Positions 1 through 7,175 of a stretch of 11,886 nucleotides of DNA are shown piece after piece. Every line of letters begins with the position of its first letter. Position 1 is the stretch's first letter. The position numbers were made by a program, and so were the translations under genes. The notes beneath the pieces are model-generated. The model did not search any database. It was not told the origin of the DNA and saw nothing but the letters and a program-made list of their open reading frames with translations. This DNA is from Saccoglossus kowalevskii (Eukaryota; Hemichordata; Enteropneusta; Harrimaniidae): contig NW_003119307.1 of the NCBI RefSeq assembly GCF_000003605.2, forward strand, positions 1 through 11,886, written 5' to 3'.

Positions 1-2
1 GA

Positions 3-185
3 TCCGAAAGAAACTCCGATTGTTGTGTCGTCAGGAAAATTAAGCAAATGACAAGAATAACACATTGTCATTTACATACTCTTAGAAGAGAATTAAAACC
101 ATTGCCTGGAAAGGTGTTTCAAGACGTGAATGAATTGGCGATAAAATATTTATCCCCACGCGCACAAGAATGGTATCAGGCTTAG
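3..185 (+). CDS. C-terminal end of an unrecognised protein, entering from the left edge
   Basis: Frame 3 is open from the first bases to a TAG at 183-185, giving 60 residues that read like ordinary protein. The segment is basic, with a His/Cys patch (HCHLHTLRRELK) and the tail LSPRAQEWYQA. It has no start codon, so it is the last part of a gene whose body lies outside the window. A pyrimidine-rich stretch ending in CAG at 31-33 could be a 3' splice site; the final exon would then begin at 34. The next AATAAA on this strand is at 485-490, which implies a 3' UTR of about 300 nt. I do not recognise the family. A chance open frame is possible at this length, although the amino-acid mix argues against it. 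Confidence 0.4.
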   Translation, partial: SERNSDCCVVRKIKQMTRITHCHLHTLRRELKPLPGKVFQDVNELAIKYLSPRAQEWYQA

Positions 186-484
186 CCAAAAGTCACGGAA
201 TCGTAAATATTTGCATATACAAATGTGTGTATTTGTGGTTATTTTTAATAACATTGTACGTGAAATTTTCTGATCTTATCTTTGCAAATAATTTTAATAT
301 TTAGTAGACTCGGTAACGCAGTCTACTGATCAATGGGCATTGCAACCACTATATGGGACTTGTGTGACTTGAAGGAAACACAATAGGAAGTTTTATATAT
401 ATATGACAAATTATTTGTATTTTTACCAAAAACTAAATGATAATTGTAGAGGTTGGTAATTTGCGAGAAGTGCTCACTATTTTA

Positions 485-490
485 AATAAA
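485..490 (+). terminator. Candidate polyadenylation signal AATAAA
   Basis: This is a canonical AATAAA about 300 nt beyond the TAG of the left-edge reading frame, followed by T-rich sequence. Such hexamers are common in AT-rich DNA, so the assignment depends on that frame being real. Confidence 0.3.
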
Positions 491-1210
491 TACATGTATG
501 TAGACGAACAAGTTTTCTTATTTTCATATATGTTTCTTCACGGGTATACTTTGTAAACACACTTACGTTCACCCCTGTCAAGAAGGACGCATATATCATT
601 TCAACGAATCACGATAATTTGTAATAATGATTAGCATACCCATTTGAAGTATTCCATGTTGCATTTGTCAAACTATTTTTGTAATTGTAACTCCCTAACA
701 TTGCTTGATTATTTCATTGACAACATTATTTATATACAAAGTCAAAATATATATTTTACCCCCCAATTGGACATGACATGTCACATATGTTTTAAGTCAA
801 TCTAACGCCTACCCGTCCTTGACAAAGACGACAAGCGTTTTTCGAATTCTTGACATAGCAACATCTGTTTCCTGTCTTTGAGACAATTCTGAATTGAAAA
901 CCGAAATTCATGACCATCCCTTAATTTGCACTGTCGTGGATATTAGTTGAATACCATTAAAACAAGCTATCAATCATCACTTTCAGATTAGTAGAGCAGA
1001 TGTTACATATTTTAACAAAAACGTGCCCTAAAATCACATTGTAAGTGTCATGTGTGGTACTCTCATGTGACCAGCAGCACGAAATCATTTAGTCAGGACA
1101 CAAATTGTCAGCTGCCCGTGTTGTTTGGCCACAACTATTATTTTATTGACTCTGGTAGTATTCTGTAACTTTCCCTGGAACCTGGAACTTACTAGTACAG
1201 GGCACAATCT

Positions 1211-1232
1211 CCCCCACTGTGTGAGAGGGCGG
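1211..1232 (+). repeat. C-run/ACTG-GTGAG-GGGCG motif, copy 1
   Basis: A run of five C is followed by ACTGTGTGAGAGGGCGG. A close relative (ten C, then ACTGAGTGAGGGCG) lies at 9541-9564. The shared core is about 20 bases with one substitution and one indel. It may be a conserved end of a dispersed element, but the flanks do not obviously align. Confidence 0.25.
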
Positions 1233-1831
1233 ACATTACTAAATTATACTGTATAGCCATCGGTATTCTGGTATCGGAGTGATCATTATAAATTCCAATA
1301 TGCATCGGATAAAATGCAAACCGTGATTAATTAATTTAGATCTAAATGAGTTGTTTTATCTTCATACTACGATCTCCCTCCGGCTTGGGTAGCCGATTGT
1401 CGCTGAATCAATACGCATGCGCGTATGCTTTTCTTAGCACGATAATGAGCCTCGATTTCGCATGCATATACGCCCTTCGTCAACTTTCGACAAATCACGA
1501 AAATGAACAAATTAAATACATACAAGTCTTTTATTCACGATAATTTGATCAAATAAATGTTTACACAAAAAAACCTTAAATAGTATGATTGACTAGTTGC
1601 GAGAAGACATTAACAAACAAACGAACGTCACAACAAGCTCAGACTGACCAAGACGCAGTTGGGTTACTTTTGTTTTGTACACTACGTCAGCAATGGTATT
1701 GGCTAACAAGACAGTAGTTTTAAAAGCAATGCAGCTTTCAGGAAAACACTAGTAACAAACTTAGAGGCAAATTGATTTGATTGCCGCACTGCTGCACTGT
1801 CAACCAATTTAGTCGTTAAATTGCTTACTTT

Positions 1832-2130
1832 ATGTGCGAAGTCAAATCCAGACGAGAACGGAAGAATGATGAAATGAGCTTAAACAATGCAATGGTAAGT
1901 TTACGAAATATAATGTTATAATATAAGAATCTATGTGTGAGTAGATCGAACAACGAAGATTTTTTCAGCCAGAGGACGAGTATCATTCACGTCTTGAATT
2001 GGCCAATGGGCGTTCCAGAATTACCATATTATATGCCATTAGTATACACATAACCGACCAATCTTGGACTTTATTTCAATATGTTGGTCAGAGTTCTGAC
2101 CCTGTGTATTTTTCAGTGGGTACCGTTTAA
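1832..2130 (+). CDS. Possible two-exon ORF whose second exon enters the 140-bp repeat
   Basis: An ATG at 1832 opens 21 codons (MCEVKSRRERKNDEM...) ending exactly at ATG|GTAAGT, a consensus 5' splice site at 1895. A strong 3' splice site, TTTTTTCAG, ends at 1968. Joining 1832-1894 to 1969-2130 keeps the frame (phase 0 on both sides) and gives a 74-residue product ending at TAA 2128-2130. Without splicing the frame stops inside the 74-nt intron. From 2048 the second exon is copy 1 of the tandem repeat, so the last 27 residues or so come from repeat DNA. The start context is poor (T at -3 and +4). No family is recognised. It may be an exonised noncoding transcript rather than a protein gene. Confidence 0.25.
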
Positions 2131-2667
2131 TTTCACTACCCTGGCTACGTGTTAAAATGGTTATGAATTCATTTTGGATAAGTACGTACATAACCGACCA
2201 ATCTTGGACTTTAATTCAATGTGTTGGTCAGGGTTCTGACCCTGTGTATTTTTCGGTGGGTACCGTTTAATTTCACTACCCTGGCTACGTATTAAAATGG
2301 TTATGAATTCATTTCGGATAAGTACGTACATAACCGACCAATCTTGGACTTTATTTCAATGTGTTGGTCAGGGTTCTGACCCTGTGTATTTTTTGGTGGG
2401 TACCGTTTAATTTCACTACCCTGGCTACGTGTTAAAATGGGTATGAATTCATTTTGGATAAGTACGTACATAATGGACCAATCGTGGACTTTAATTCAAT
2501 GTGTTGGTCAGGGTTCTGACCCTGTGTATTTTTCGGTGGGTACCGTTTAATTTCACTACCCTGGCTACGTGTTAAAATGGGTCTGAAGTCACTCTGGATA
2601 AGTACGTACATAACCCGACAATCTGGACTTTAATTGAATGTCTTGGTCAGAGTTATGACCCTATATT
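2048..2667 (+). repeat. Tandem minisatellite, 140-bp unit, about 4.4 copies
   Basis: The start ACATAA recurs at 2048, 2188, 2328, 2468 and 2608, exactly 140 bases each time; the fifth copy fades out near 2667. Each unit runs through TTGGACTTTA, TTGGTCAG, TCTGACCCTGTGTAT, GGGTACCGTTTAATTTCACT and ACCCTGGCTACGT to GATAAGTACGT. Copies 1-4 differ by scattered substitutions, while copy 5 is more diverged. GGTCAG-GGTT-CTGACC in each middle copy is a perfect hairpin, overlapped by a second one, CAGGGT-TCTG-ACCCTG. Internal arrays of this size occur in non-autonomous transposons of bivalves (pearl/Helitron-like elements). I cannot show element ends here, so that link is inference. Confidence 0.95.
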
Positions 2668-3189
2668 TTCATTGAATTTTGTTTTATATTTAAAATTCAT
2701 ATCTGGCTAAAGCTAAATGAATCTAATTGTACTTGATATATTGTTTTTCTTTTGCAAAACGCAGGAACGCAAGAACCCTGGAATGTACTTTAGGGTGTAC
2801 GAATTACTGTAGTAATGACCTGCAAGTTAAAAAAAAGAGATGAAGGTGTTTTAAATACATTGATCTGTGTCAAAATAATAAGGTATTTACTAGTAGTTCA
2901 TTACTGGGATGGGGAATAGTTGTAAATTTAAAAGAAAATTAGTTTCATTACGTTTACATTAACCTTATTTTGCATATACCATAAATTTCATTTATTTAGC
3001 GATTTTGAAAATGTTCAGCAATTAGTCTGTCATGTGGCTCTTGCGTGTGAAACTTCATATACTCAATTGTGTATTTCCTGACTTTTGAATGCTGTAAATC
3101 TATTTAATTTAACTGACATTTAATTTTAATATTTTGATGTTTTTAGCATGTTCACTGTGTTTTAATTTCTTGTCAAGGAAATATTGAAT
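2668..3189. other. AT-rich spacer, nothing recognised
   Basis: Very AT-rich sequence between the 140-bp array and the 3' end of the SET gene. I see no exon, RNA gene or repeat, only A and T runs. Confidence 0.4.
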
Positions 3190-3195
3190 TTTATT
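3190..3195 (-). terminator. Polyadenylation signal AATAAA of the SET gene
   Basis: TTTATT on the plus strand reads AATAAA on the minus strand. It lies about 65 nt beyond the TAA of the SET reading frame (3262-3260), a normal spacing for a short 3' UTR. Confidence 0.55.
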
Positions 3196-3210
3196 GTTAT
3201 TTTACATTTT

Positions 3211-3240
3211 CACAACACAACACAACACAACTCAACTCGA
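3211..3240 (+). repeat. CACAA pentanucleotide microsatellite
   Basis: Four perfect CACAA units (3211-3230) are followed by the degenerate CTCAA and CTCGA. It falls within the short 3' UTR of the SET gene, where the transcript would read UUGUG repeats. Confidence 0.85.
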
Positions 3241-3259
3241 ACATAGATCATAAATTACT

Positions 3260-3488
3260 TTAATTTGGAAAAGTTTGTGAATTTGCAAAAAATGGTGCTT
3301 TCTCGTCACCATAATTATATAACAATTCTGCCCCTTCTGGTATGTAATATTTGGAAATCATAACCACACACGGCCTGTCATTAATATTCAGTTGTTTTGT
3401 GGCAATGTTGGAATGCTTTTTGGAATGGTTCAGGAAAAAGGTAATTCCACCTTTTTCCCACATCTTCTTTTCACTGTGCGGATTTATT
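3260..3488 (-). CDS. SET gene exon 3 (C-terminal half of SET domain, stop)
   Basis: The acceptor ATATATTTTCAG ends at 3489. The exon supplies the third base of a split Val codon (phase 2, matching the exon 2 donor). It then codes 75 residues including FLNHSKKHSNI, a variable strand pair, GAELLYNYGDE and a short polar tail, and ends at TAA 3262-3260. NHSK and LLYNYGD are the most conserved SET motifs and leave little doubt about identity. Confidence 0.85.
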
Positions 3489-6487
3489 CTGAAAATATAT
3501 GGCCATGATGATATTAACATGAGTGAGTGAGTGAGTGAGTAAATGAAGGTGAGGGTGGGTGAGTGAGTGAAGATGAGGGCAAGTGAGTGAAGATGAGGGC
3601 GAGTGAGGGTAAGTGAATGAAGGTGAGGGTGGGTGAGGGTGAGTGAGTGTGAGTGAATGAAGGTGAGGGTGGGTGAGTAAGTGAGGGAGTGAAGATGAGG
3701 GCGAGTGAGAAAAGGTGAGGGTGAGTGAGTGAAGGTGTGTGGATGAGGGTGGGTGATTGAAGGTGAGGGTGAGTGATTGAAGGTGAGAGTGAGATAGAGA
3801 AGACGAGTGAGTGAAGATGAGGGTCGGTGATTGAAGGAGAGAGTGAGTTAGAGAAGGCGAGTGAGTGAAGGTAAGGGTGAGAATGAGTGAGTGAGTGAAG
3901 GTGAGCGAGTGAGTGAAGGTGTGTGAGTGAAGGAGAGGGTGAGTGAAGGTGAGCGAGTGAGTGAAGGTGTGTGAGTGAAGGTGGGAGTGGGTGAGTGAGT
4001 GAAGGTGAGGCTGATGGAAGTGAAGCTGAGGGTGAGTGTGTGAGTGAAGGTGAGGGTGGGTGGGTGTGTGAGTGAGTGAGTGAGTGAAAGTGTGTGAATG
4101 AATGAGGGTGAGTGAGTGAGTGAGTGAATGAGGGTGAGTGAAGATGAGACTGAGGGTGAGTGAGTAAGTAAAGCTGAGGGTGAGTGAGTGGGAGTAAAGA
4201 TGAGTGAGTGAAGGTGAGTGAGTGGGTGAAGATGGGAGTGAGTTAGAGAAGGTGAGTGAGTGAAGACGAGGGTGAGTGAATGGAGGTGTGGATGAGAGTG
4301 AGTGAAGATAAGGGGGAGTGAATGAAGGTGAGTGAGTGAGTGAGTGAGCGAAGGTGAGCGAGCGAGTGAGTGAGTGAGTGAAGGCGAGTGAGTGAAGATG
4401 AGGGCGAGTGAGTAAATGAAGATGAGGGTGAGTGAGTGAGGGAGTGAAGATGAGGGCGAGTGAGAAAAGGTGAGGGTGAGTGAGTGAAGGTGTGTGGATG
4501 AGGGCGAGTGATTGAAGGTGAGAGTGAGTTAGAGAAGACGAGTGAGTGAAGATGAGGGTGGGTGATTGAAGGAGAGAGTGAGTTAGAGAAGGCGAGTGAG
4601 TGAAGGTAAGGGTGGGTGGGTGAGTGAGTGAGTGAAGGTGAGCGAGTGAGTGAAGGTGTGTGAGTGAAGGTGAGGCTGATGGAAGTGAAGCTGAGTGTGA
4701 GTGAAGGTGAGGGTGGGTGGGTGAGTGAGTGAGTGAAAGTGTGTGACTGAAGGTGAGTGAGTGAATGAGGGTGAGTGAGGTGAGACTGAGGGTGAGTGAG
4801 TAAGTAAAGCTGAGGGTGAGTGAGTGGGAGTAAAGATGAGTGAGTGAAGGTGAGTGAGTGGGTGAAGATGGGAGTGAGTTAGAGAAGGTGAGTGAGTGAA
4901 GACGAGGGTGAGTGAATGGAGGTGTGGATGAGTGTGAGTGATTGAAGGTGAGGGTGAGTGATTGAAGGTGAGAGTGAGTTAGAGAAGACGAGTGAGTGAA
5001 GATGAGGGTGGGTGATTGAAGGAGAGAGTGAGTTAGAGAAGGCGAGTGAAGGTAAGGGTAAGTGAGTGAGAGTGAGTGAAGGTGTGCGAGTGAGTGAAGG
5101 TGTGTTAGTGAAGGAGAGGGTGAGTGAAGGTGAGCGAGTGAGTGAAGGTGTGTGAGTGAAGGTGGGAGTGGGTGAGTGAGTGAAGGTGAGGCTGATGGAA
5201 GTAAAGCTGAGGGTGAGTGTGTGAGTGAAGGTAAGGATGAGTGAGTGAGTGAGTGAGTGAAAGTGTGTGACTGAAGGTGAGTGAATGAGGGTGAGTGTGT
5301 GAGTGAGTGAATGAGGGTGAGTGAAGGTGAGTGAGTGAAGGTGAGACTGAGGGTGAGTATAACTACTAACACTAAGAAAATATTATGGCAAATATTGTGG
5401 CTGATTATATACTCACACCATGCCCGAATATTCCAGGTGATACATGCCACAACGTTCACCTGTTACCGCATACTGTCGTTCTAGTTGTTCAGCCTCTGCT
5501 CTGTCAATTATTTCTCCGTCGTACACCCCAATTATCTCATTTGCTTTTATATCTTGTTTTGCAAAGACGCACTTTCCCGCTTCTCTAAAATCTCTGTTAA
5601 CGACTTCAACCTTAATTTCAATGTAAACAAATATTGTTTTTTGTTTTGATTTCACTAGACTATTCTGGGGGTCTTTTAGTAAAAATCAAATTCAAAAATC
5701 TGCCCTCGAAATATATTTTCGATATAAAAACACTCTTTTATTACATGTACACTATACTAGTTACAAATAATTGTTAAATTAAACTATCATTGCCGCATAT
5801 TACACAATATATAAAGCTAGCAAAGATATCATTCCTTTTGATTTCTGAGAATGTCGAAAAGGGATCCTGTTATGAAGCATAATTTCTAGAACACTTGGGT
5901 GCCTCGCTTTTCCGTAACTTTTACCAGTGATCCCCTGGGAAGATCATGTACCAAATCTTATCGTCATAATACATTAAACAACAACATATCTATTCTATAT
6001 ACTGAATTGTTAGAGTTACGAGCATCGAGTTACGAAAACATTGAGTTACAAATATTACCACGCCCAAATTTTGTAAGCCATGTAAGCAATGTATAGTTTT
6101 CTGAATTTGTATAACGTTTACAATATTTATGTAACAAATCCAAACACAATGAAAAAAAGAAAGAAACTTGTCATTGTGAAATATTTCTCGTCTGTATTTC
6201 CTTAAATTGTGGTGATATGACAAATTCAATCATCGATCACCCGGCCACACAAAAGCACGTACCTTATGAAAACGAGTCTCACTAATCATTGACTGTGTCT
6301 GGCGATCATTTTTTGTCATTAATGATATAAAATTTTCGTAATGAAAAAACAGCTCCTTTGATGTAATGATGTCACTAGGTTCTCGTGTGGAGCACAAATA
6401 CTCCTCTTCAAATAAGCTCAGAAATGGGCACTTGATTCCTATTTTTACTCCGTTGATGAGTTTGCGTACGTTGCCTTTGCTAGCCAT
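3260..6487 (-). CDS. KMT5A (PR-Set7/SETD8)-like SET-domain lysine methyltransferase, three exons
   Basis: The model joins minus-strand exons 6487-6263, 5610-5417 and 3488-3260 into 215 residues. Family members move a methyl group from S-adenosylmethionine to lysine; KMT5A itself monomethylates histone H4 Lys20 in the nucleus. Residues 1-75 are a linker with no domain I recognise. The SET domain runs from about 76 to 201: VFAKQDI and YDGEII (90-110) match the first strands, FLNHSK (158-163) is the cofactor/pseudoknot motif, and GAELLYNYGDE (192-202) is the catalytic ELLYDYGD-type end. There is no post-SET cysteine cluster, as in KMT5A. The usual GxG cofactor motif reads G-K-C at 87-89. The ATG at 6487 (CAAGATGGCT) has excellent Kozak context; an in-frame ATG at 6514 (weak context) would add nine residues. 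It is shorter than vertebrate KMT5A (about 350-390 residues), mainly N-terminally. It could be a diverged paralogue with another substrate. Confidence 0.85.
3520..5358. repeat. 1.84-kb degenerate GTGA (TCAC) array filling SET intron 2
   Basis: The plus strand is almost entirely GTGAGT/GTGAAG/GTGAGG/GTGGGT words, a tetranucleotide GTGA array with many point changes and one-base slips. It also has higher-order structure. The marker CTGATGGAAG occurs at about 4011, 4676 and 5192, and GTTAGAGAAGGCG at about 3847, 4582 and 5032, in similar local contexts; this shows later duplication of blocks of roughly 450-740 bp. The array occupies about 95% of SET intron 2, ending 31 nt before the 3' splice site and beginning about 58 nt after the 5' splice site in transcript sense. 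On the minus strand it is pyrimidine- and A-rich with few stops, so it gives a 662-codon low-complexity frame (Leu-Thr-His-Ser period) that is not a gene. Confidence 0.97.
5353..5416. repeat. 9-bp inverted repeat pairing the SET 5' splice site with the array edge
   Basis: GTGAGTATA at 5353-5361 (plus) and TATACTCAC at 5408-5416 are perfect inverted copies separated by 46 bases. The second is the exon 2 donor read on the minus strand (GTGAGTATA). In the pre-mRNA the donor could pair with the complement 46 nt downstream. Confidence 0.7.
5417..5610 (-). CDS. SET gene exon 2 (N-terminal half of SET domain)
   Basis: This exon codes VEVVNRDFREAGKCVFAKQDI through HLEYSGM (64 codons plus two bases). 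It aligns without gaps to the first SET strands of KMT5A from the GxG region to the YDGEII strand. The 3' end is GGCATGGT|GTGAGTATA, a strong donor at 5416, leaving phase 2. The 5' end is less certain. The acceptor AAATTAAG before 5610 has a weak pyrimidine tract. CCCCCAG before 5664 has a TACTAAA branch-like site and is also phase 0, and would add 18 residues. Both choices preserve the frame from exon 1. Confidence 0.8.
5611..6262 (-). other. SET intron 1 (652 nt) with one dispersed-repeat copy
   Basis: AT-rich sequence between GTACGT at 6262 and the AAG acceptor (or CCCCCAG at 5665). It contains one copy of the ~65-bp repeat at 6005-6068 and no convincing exon. The open frames here on both strands are short and low in information. 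Confidence 0.6.
6005..6068 (-). repeat. Dispersed GTAACTC-rich repeat, copy 1 (minus orientation)
   Basis: Read on the minus strand it begins TTTGGGCGTGGT and continues with three spaced GTAACTC words (spacing 16 and 14). It aligns by hand over its full length to 8897-8961 on the plus strand, at roughly three quarters identity with one one-base gap. Confidence 0.6.
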
Positions 6488-6514
6488 CTTGAAATAGTAA
6501 GACTCACTTGTCAT
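6263..6514 (-). CDS. SET gene exon 1 (start to first donor)
   Basis: Two in-frame ATGs, at 6514 and 6487, open 84 or 75 codons that end at TTT CAT AAG|GTACGT. This is a consensus donor at 6262, leaving phase 0. Unspliced, the frame meets a stop ten codons later. Upstream, CGTTCCACCCAG ending at about 6521 could be the acceptor of a 5' UTR intron, so the transcript may start further right. The region is polar, with no motif beyond the sequence leading into the SET domain. Confidence 0.7.
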
Positions 6515-6634
6515 GAATTTGACTGGGTGGAACGATTTGCGTAAAAATCAGAATGTGGGTGATAAATATACACGAGTATTCAATAAATAAAATAAAATGT
6601 AATGTTACTACTATTCATGTGTATATATGTTCAT

Positions 6635-6640
6635 TTTATT
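6635..6640 (-). terminator. Candidate polyadenylation signal AATAAA (minus)
   Basis: AATAAA on the minus strand, about 100 nt beyond the TGA (6742-6740) of the open segment 6740-6997. It is meaningful only if that segment is a terminal exon. Confidence 0.2.
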
Positions 6641-6739
6641 TTCTTCGCATAATAAATATATAAATGCAAATTCAATTTAAAACATAATTTTGCCTTCAAT
6701 TTGTCACCCACTCTAGAAAGGATAATGGTTGTATACCTT

Positions 6740-6997
6740 TCACACGTGATTACATTCAGAATGGCACACATAATTGAATGACCTTGGGTTCAGAAACCAC
6801 GGCATATAATTTCTGAAATGGTCTAATACATTCGCGTTTGTTCTCAACGCAATTAAACACTGTTGCAAATTTCTATTTTGGTCTGCGTCACCTAGATGAT
6901 GACCTATTTTTAGCACAACATCTACACTTGTGTACGACAAGAGACAAAAGTTGTCGCGTCCGTGCACCAGCACGTAATTACTTTTCAATTTAGCCAC
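6740..6997 (-). CDS. Possible terminal exon of an unrecognised minus-strand gene
   Basis: An open segment of 85 codons on the minus strand ends at TGA 6742-6740. The composition is balanced and protein-like (NRNLQQCLIALRTNAN, LDHFRNYMPWFLNPR, VCHSECNHV). There is no ATG near its left end, so it would need an upstream exon; the flanking acceptor candidates are weak (CTGTGGAG near 6997). It lies upstream of the SET gene on the same strand. I found no strong in-frame splice joining it to SET exon 1, so it is more likely a separate gene end or a relic. I recognise no family, and chance cannot be excluded. Confidence 0.25.
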   Translation of the reverse strand: MAKLKSNYVLVHGRDNFCLLSYTSVDVVLKIGHHLGDADQNRNLQQCLIALRTNANVLDHFRNYMPWFLNPRSFNYVCHSECNHV

Positions 6998-7155
6998 TCC
7001 ACAGGACCGTTAGTTTACTAGTAAATGATCAAATATTATTTTTTCAAATCAACATATTTGCAAACACACACACAACAGTGCGCAGAAAATTAGCTTTTAT
7101 AAAATGAATAATAACCCGTTATGATAGTAACGAGATCCGAACCGAATTAAAGATT

Positions 7156-7175
7156 ATATACATATATATGTATAT
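7156..7175. repeat. 20-bp perfect AT palindrome
   Basis: The sequence ATATACATAT-ATATGTATAT is its own reverse complement. It lies directly before a GC-richer block (about 7176-7310). It may be a small cruciform-forming site or simple AT drift. Confidence 0.7.

Larger units (their letters stand above)
186..1831. other. AT-rich noncoding stretch with no supported gene
   Basis: I see no convincing exon here. The stretch holds the AATAAA at 485, a C-run motif at 1211-1232 and a small less AT-rich block at about 1370-1490. Both strands of that block are open for about 55-65 codons (plus 1346-1543; minus about 1370-1540), and neither frame has splice sites or family resemblance that would favour it. 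Confidence 0.4.

Noticed and set aside
1346-1543. 65-codon plus-strand ORF, and an equally open minus frame over the same bases
   Set aside because: Both strands are open, neither has splice support or a recognisable motif, and they lie in a short less AT-rich block where stops are rarer.
3520-5358. CRISPR-like or protein-repeat array
   Set aside because: There are no constant-length repeats with unique spacers; the basic period is four bases with degenerate drift.
3471-5459. 662-codon minus-strand ORF (Leu-Thr-His-Ser-rich)
   Set aside because: It is a translation of the stop-poor TCAC array, crosses both SET splice sites in the wrong frame, and has no complexity beyond the 4-base repeat.
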